A DNA stretch of 51,700 nucleotides from Deltaproteobacteria bacterium (lineage in GTDB: Bacteria; Myxococcota_A; Polyangia; Polyangiales; Ga0077539). The stretch is taken from contig JAUXYJ010000087.1 of NCBI GenBank assembly GCA_030694465.1, positions 1 through 51,700 on the forward strand, in the 5' to 3' direction. Below, piece by piece: positions 49,842 to 51,700 of this stretch (its first letter is position 1; each line of letters opens with the position of its first letter). A program made the translations under genes and the position numbers. Below the pieces are notes generated by a model. The model ran no database searches. It was not told where the DNA came from and saw nothing but the letters and a program-made list of their open reading frames with translations.

Positions 49842-51700
49842 ATGTCCGAAGATCGCAAAGAGCAGCGTGTCAAAGTCCCTACGCTGAAAGCGAAATACAA
49901 GAGTGCCACGGTCGATGAGTTTATCGACCAATACGCGGGCGATATTTCACGCGGCGGGATCTTCATTAAGACCCCCAAGCCCTCGCCCAATGGGACGCTC
50001 TTAAAGGTCGAGATCCAGCTCAAAGACGGAGCGCCGGTGATCTCTGCTGTGGGCCGCGTAGTCTGGCGTCGCGAGACCGCGGCCGAAGGCAGCCCCGCTG
50101 GGATGGGGATCAAGTTCATCAAGATTGAGGCCGAATCACAGCCCATCATTGAGCGCATCGTCTTGCGCAAAGCGCCGGGCGAAGGCCCGCACTTTGACGA
50201 AGAGCCCGCAGAGACCGCGGGTCCCGGCGAGGGCGAGACCCAGAGCGAGTTCTTTGGTCAGACCAACCCGCAGGCCGAGATGCCCCCCGAGCAAGACCGC
50301 ACCATGATGCGCCAGATGTCGGCGTTCTTAGGTGAGGCCCTGCGCGGTGTCAAAGAAGAGCCTAAGCCCGCAGAGAAAAAAGAGCGGCCCGTTCCCAAGA
50401 GCACCATGATCGGGATGCCCGCGATGCGGCCCACTCCCGCGAGTGGCACCAAGCCCGTGGAGACCGCCGCCAAAGCCCCTGCGTCTACCCCCGCAGCCCC
50501 CGTGTCAGCGCCGGTCACTGCCCCAGTGACACCGGCAGCAAAAGCTGCGATTCCGAAGGGAACCCTCGTCGGGATGGCCCCGCTCTTGACGCCCGCGAAA
50601 GAGCCCGCGAGCGTCGCAAACGCCACCGAGACCCTCGACGAAGATCCCTTCACCGAGGGCTCTGAGGGCGCCACCGCGATCACCTCGAAAGAGCTCCTCG
50701 AACAGGTCCTCGCCGAAGCCGAACGCGCTGAGAGTGCTGAAAAAGCAGAGACCTCAGCGGACTCGTCAGCGACCGAAGCCGCGAGCGCCAAGAGCGCCAA
50801 GAGCGATGAGAACGTCGAGTCCGAAGGCGAACCCACGTTCGTCGCGGACAAGGGCGAGCTCAACCGTTTGCTCGAGGCCAGCAGCGCCGAAACGGTCGCA
50901 GGCAAGAGCGACGACAGCAACGACTCGGCAAGCCCAGACGCAGCCAAAGCGCCAGACGAAGCCCCGATCGCCGACGCGGTCGCAGCCAAGGTCGCCGAAG
51001 AAGCTGCAGAAGCCTCAGAGTCCGACAAAGCCCCCGACGCCAAGGTAGAGCTCGCGACGATCGCGAAAGACGCGTCTGAGAAAATCGTCGAGAAAACCGA
51101 CGAGGCCAAGGCCAAGGCAAGCACACCCGCGAGCACCGCGTCCGCGGTGGGCAAAGCCGCTGCCGCTGCCTCTGCGCTCAAAACGGCAGAGAAAGCAGCG
51201 CCCAAGGCCGCTGAAGAGGCTCCCAAGAGCCCCCTCGGCATGATCGTCGGGATCGTGGTGCTCCTCGCAGCCGCGGTCGGCGTGTACATGTACATGAACA
51301 AAACGGACCAGCCCGCGGCCCCCATCGCGACGCCCGAGGCCACCCCGGCGCCCGCGACCCCCGAAGCTCCGGCGGTCCCCGAAGCTCCCCCGCCGGTGCC
51401 TCAGACCACCCCCGAGCCCGAGACCACCGCACCCGACGCAGCCCCCGCTGCAATCGAGCCCTCGCCTGAGCCAGCCCCAGCGCCGGTCGCCGAGCCCGCC
51501 CCCGCAGTCGCGCCCACACCGGCTCCCGCAGCACGCCAAGCCCCAGTCCCGGCCGTGCGCCCGGCTCCAGTTGCAGCTCCGCGCCCCGCGGCGGCTCCTG
51601 CACCTCGCCCGGTGGCACCTGCCCCCGCGACGCCGCCCCCAGCGGCCGCTGCGCCCCCGGTAGCCCCCGCCGCAGCGCCTCCCCCTGCTGCACCTGCTCC
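49842..51700 (+). CDS. PilZ-domain transmembrane protein with Ala/Pro-rich tail (3' truncated by window)
   Basis: This gene has no stop inside the window; 619 codons are visible. The N-terminal PilZ domain (about 1-110) keeps both c-di-GMP motifs, RKEQR (5-9, RxxxR) and DISRGG (34-39, D-x-S-x-x-G). A long acidic Ala/Glu/Lys-rich linker contains two similar short motifs, STMIGMPAM (about 187-195) and GTLVGMAPL (about 240-248). One transmembrane helix is at about 461-483 (MIVGIVVLLAAAVGVYMYM), then a Pro/Ala-rich tail. A cytoplasmic c-di-GMP sensor tethered to the envelope is implied. The ATG at 49842 follows GGGAGAG. It lies 143 bp after recR. Confidence 0.82.
   Translation, partial: MSEDRKEQRVKVPTLKAKYKSATVDEFIDQYAGDISRGGIFIKTPKPSPNGTLLKVEIQLKDGAPVISAVGRVVWRRETAAEGSPAGMGIKFIKIEAESQPIIERIVLRKAPGEGPHFDEEPAETAGPGEGETQSEFFGQTNPQAEMPPEQDRTMMRQMSAFLGEALRGVKEEPKPAEKKERPVPKSTMIGMPAMRPTPASGTKPVETAAKAPASTPAAPVSAPVTAPVTPAAKAAIPKGTLVGMAPLLTPAKEPASVANATETLDEDPFTEGSEGATAITSKELLEQVLAEAERAESAEKAETSADSSATEAASAKSAKSDENVESEGEPTFVADKGELNRLLEASSAETVAGKSDDSNDSASPDAAKAPDEAPIADAVAAKVAEEAAEASESDKAPDAKVELATIAKDASEKIVEKTDEAKAKASTPASTASAVGKAAAAASALKTAEKAAPKAAEEAPKSPLGMIVGIVVLLAAAVGVYMYMNKTDQPAAPIATPEATPAPATPEAPAVPEAPPPVPQTTPEPETTAPDAAPAAIEPSPEPAPAPVAEPAPAVAPTPAPAARQAPVPAVRPAPVAAPRPAAAPAPRPVAPAPATPPPAAAAPPVAPAAAPPPAAPA

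Noticed and set aside
50258..51343. Long minus-strand open frame opposite the PilZ gene
   Set aside because: It is a shadow of Ala/Glu/Lys-rich codons; the plus frame has a ribosome site, a PilZ domain and a transmembrane helix.

Overview
The window is a GC-rich stretch of bacterial chromosome. Several features point to a myxobacterium-like member of the Myxococcota. These are a Ser/Thr kinase with an N-terminal CPxC/FCxxDG ribbon, six lipoproteins with long Asp/Ala/Pro linkers followed by Cys-rich repeats (Stig1-like and DUF4215-like), a PilZ-transmembrane protein, a SARP-like BTAD-ATPase regulator, and L,D-transpeptidase and M23 wall enzymes with unusual extra modules. The phylum call is an inference from this gene content. 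I see no integrase, transposase, prophage or CRISPR array.

Layout. 1-729 is intergenic, with a perfect inverted repeat, 21-bp repeats in both orientations and a possible gene remnant. 730-6067 holds a secreted beta-propeller protein, a small hypothetical gene and a membrane Ser/Thr kinase. 6310-8544 is a nucleoside-salvage group: pgeF, and divergently punA-cdd, which overlap by 4 bp. 8687-11403 holds an apparently frameshifted gene, then a translationally coupled AAA-ATPase/DUF4276 (TOPRIM-like) pair that resembles ATPase-TOPRIM defence modules. 11400-14833 holds a short secreted protein, a GT21-like glycosyltransferase, a crotonase-fold enzyme and a methyltransferase. 14874-18196 is a divergent pair of Cys-rich lipoproteins. 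18285-24220 has mgtE, a class II photolyase, a formyltransferase-like protein lacking its catalytic Asn, and an NTPase-like protein of unknown role.

24286-36246 is dominated by surface or secreted proteins: a fibrinogen-like lipoprotein, a Stig1-repeat lipoprotein with a cytochrome-c-like C-terminus, an M23 peptidase lipoprotein and a DUF4215 lipoprotein. Between them lie a Nudix protein, a zinc-ribbon membrane protein and a membrane protein/TetR operon. 36344-43138 has hprK, an L,D-transpeptidase-golvesin lipoprotein in an apparent operon with a SARP-like regulator, and a PrsW-type protease. Then come tRNA-Arg(CCG), two overlapping TPR genes and a secreted protein with four C-x17-C repeats. 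The conserved dnaX-ybaB-recR operon follows, and a PilZ-domain membrane protein runs off the right edge.

The most unusual signals are four. The first is tandem repeats with an exact 21-bp period in two intergenic regions. The second is an identical 20-bp perfect palindrome after two genes, with shorter versions inside a third. The third is the ATPase-TOPRIM pair next to a broken gene. The fourth is a group of enzymes with altered signature residues (Nudix, formyltransferase, crotonase, DnaX).
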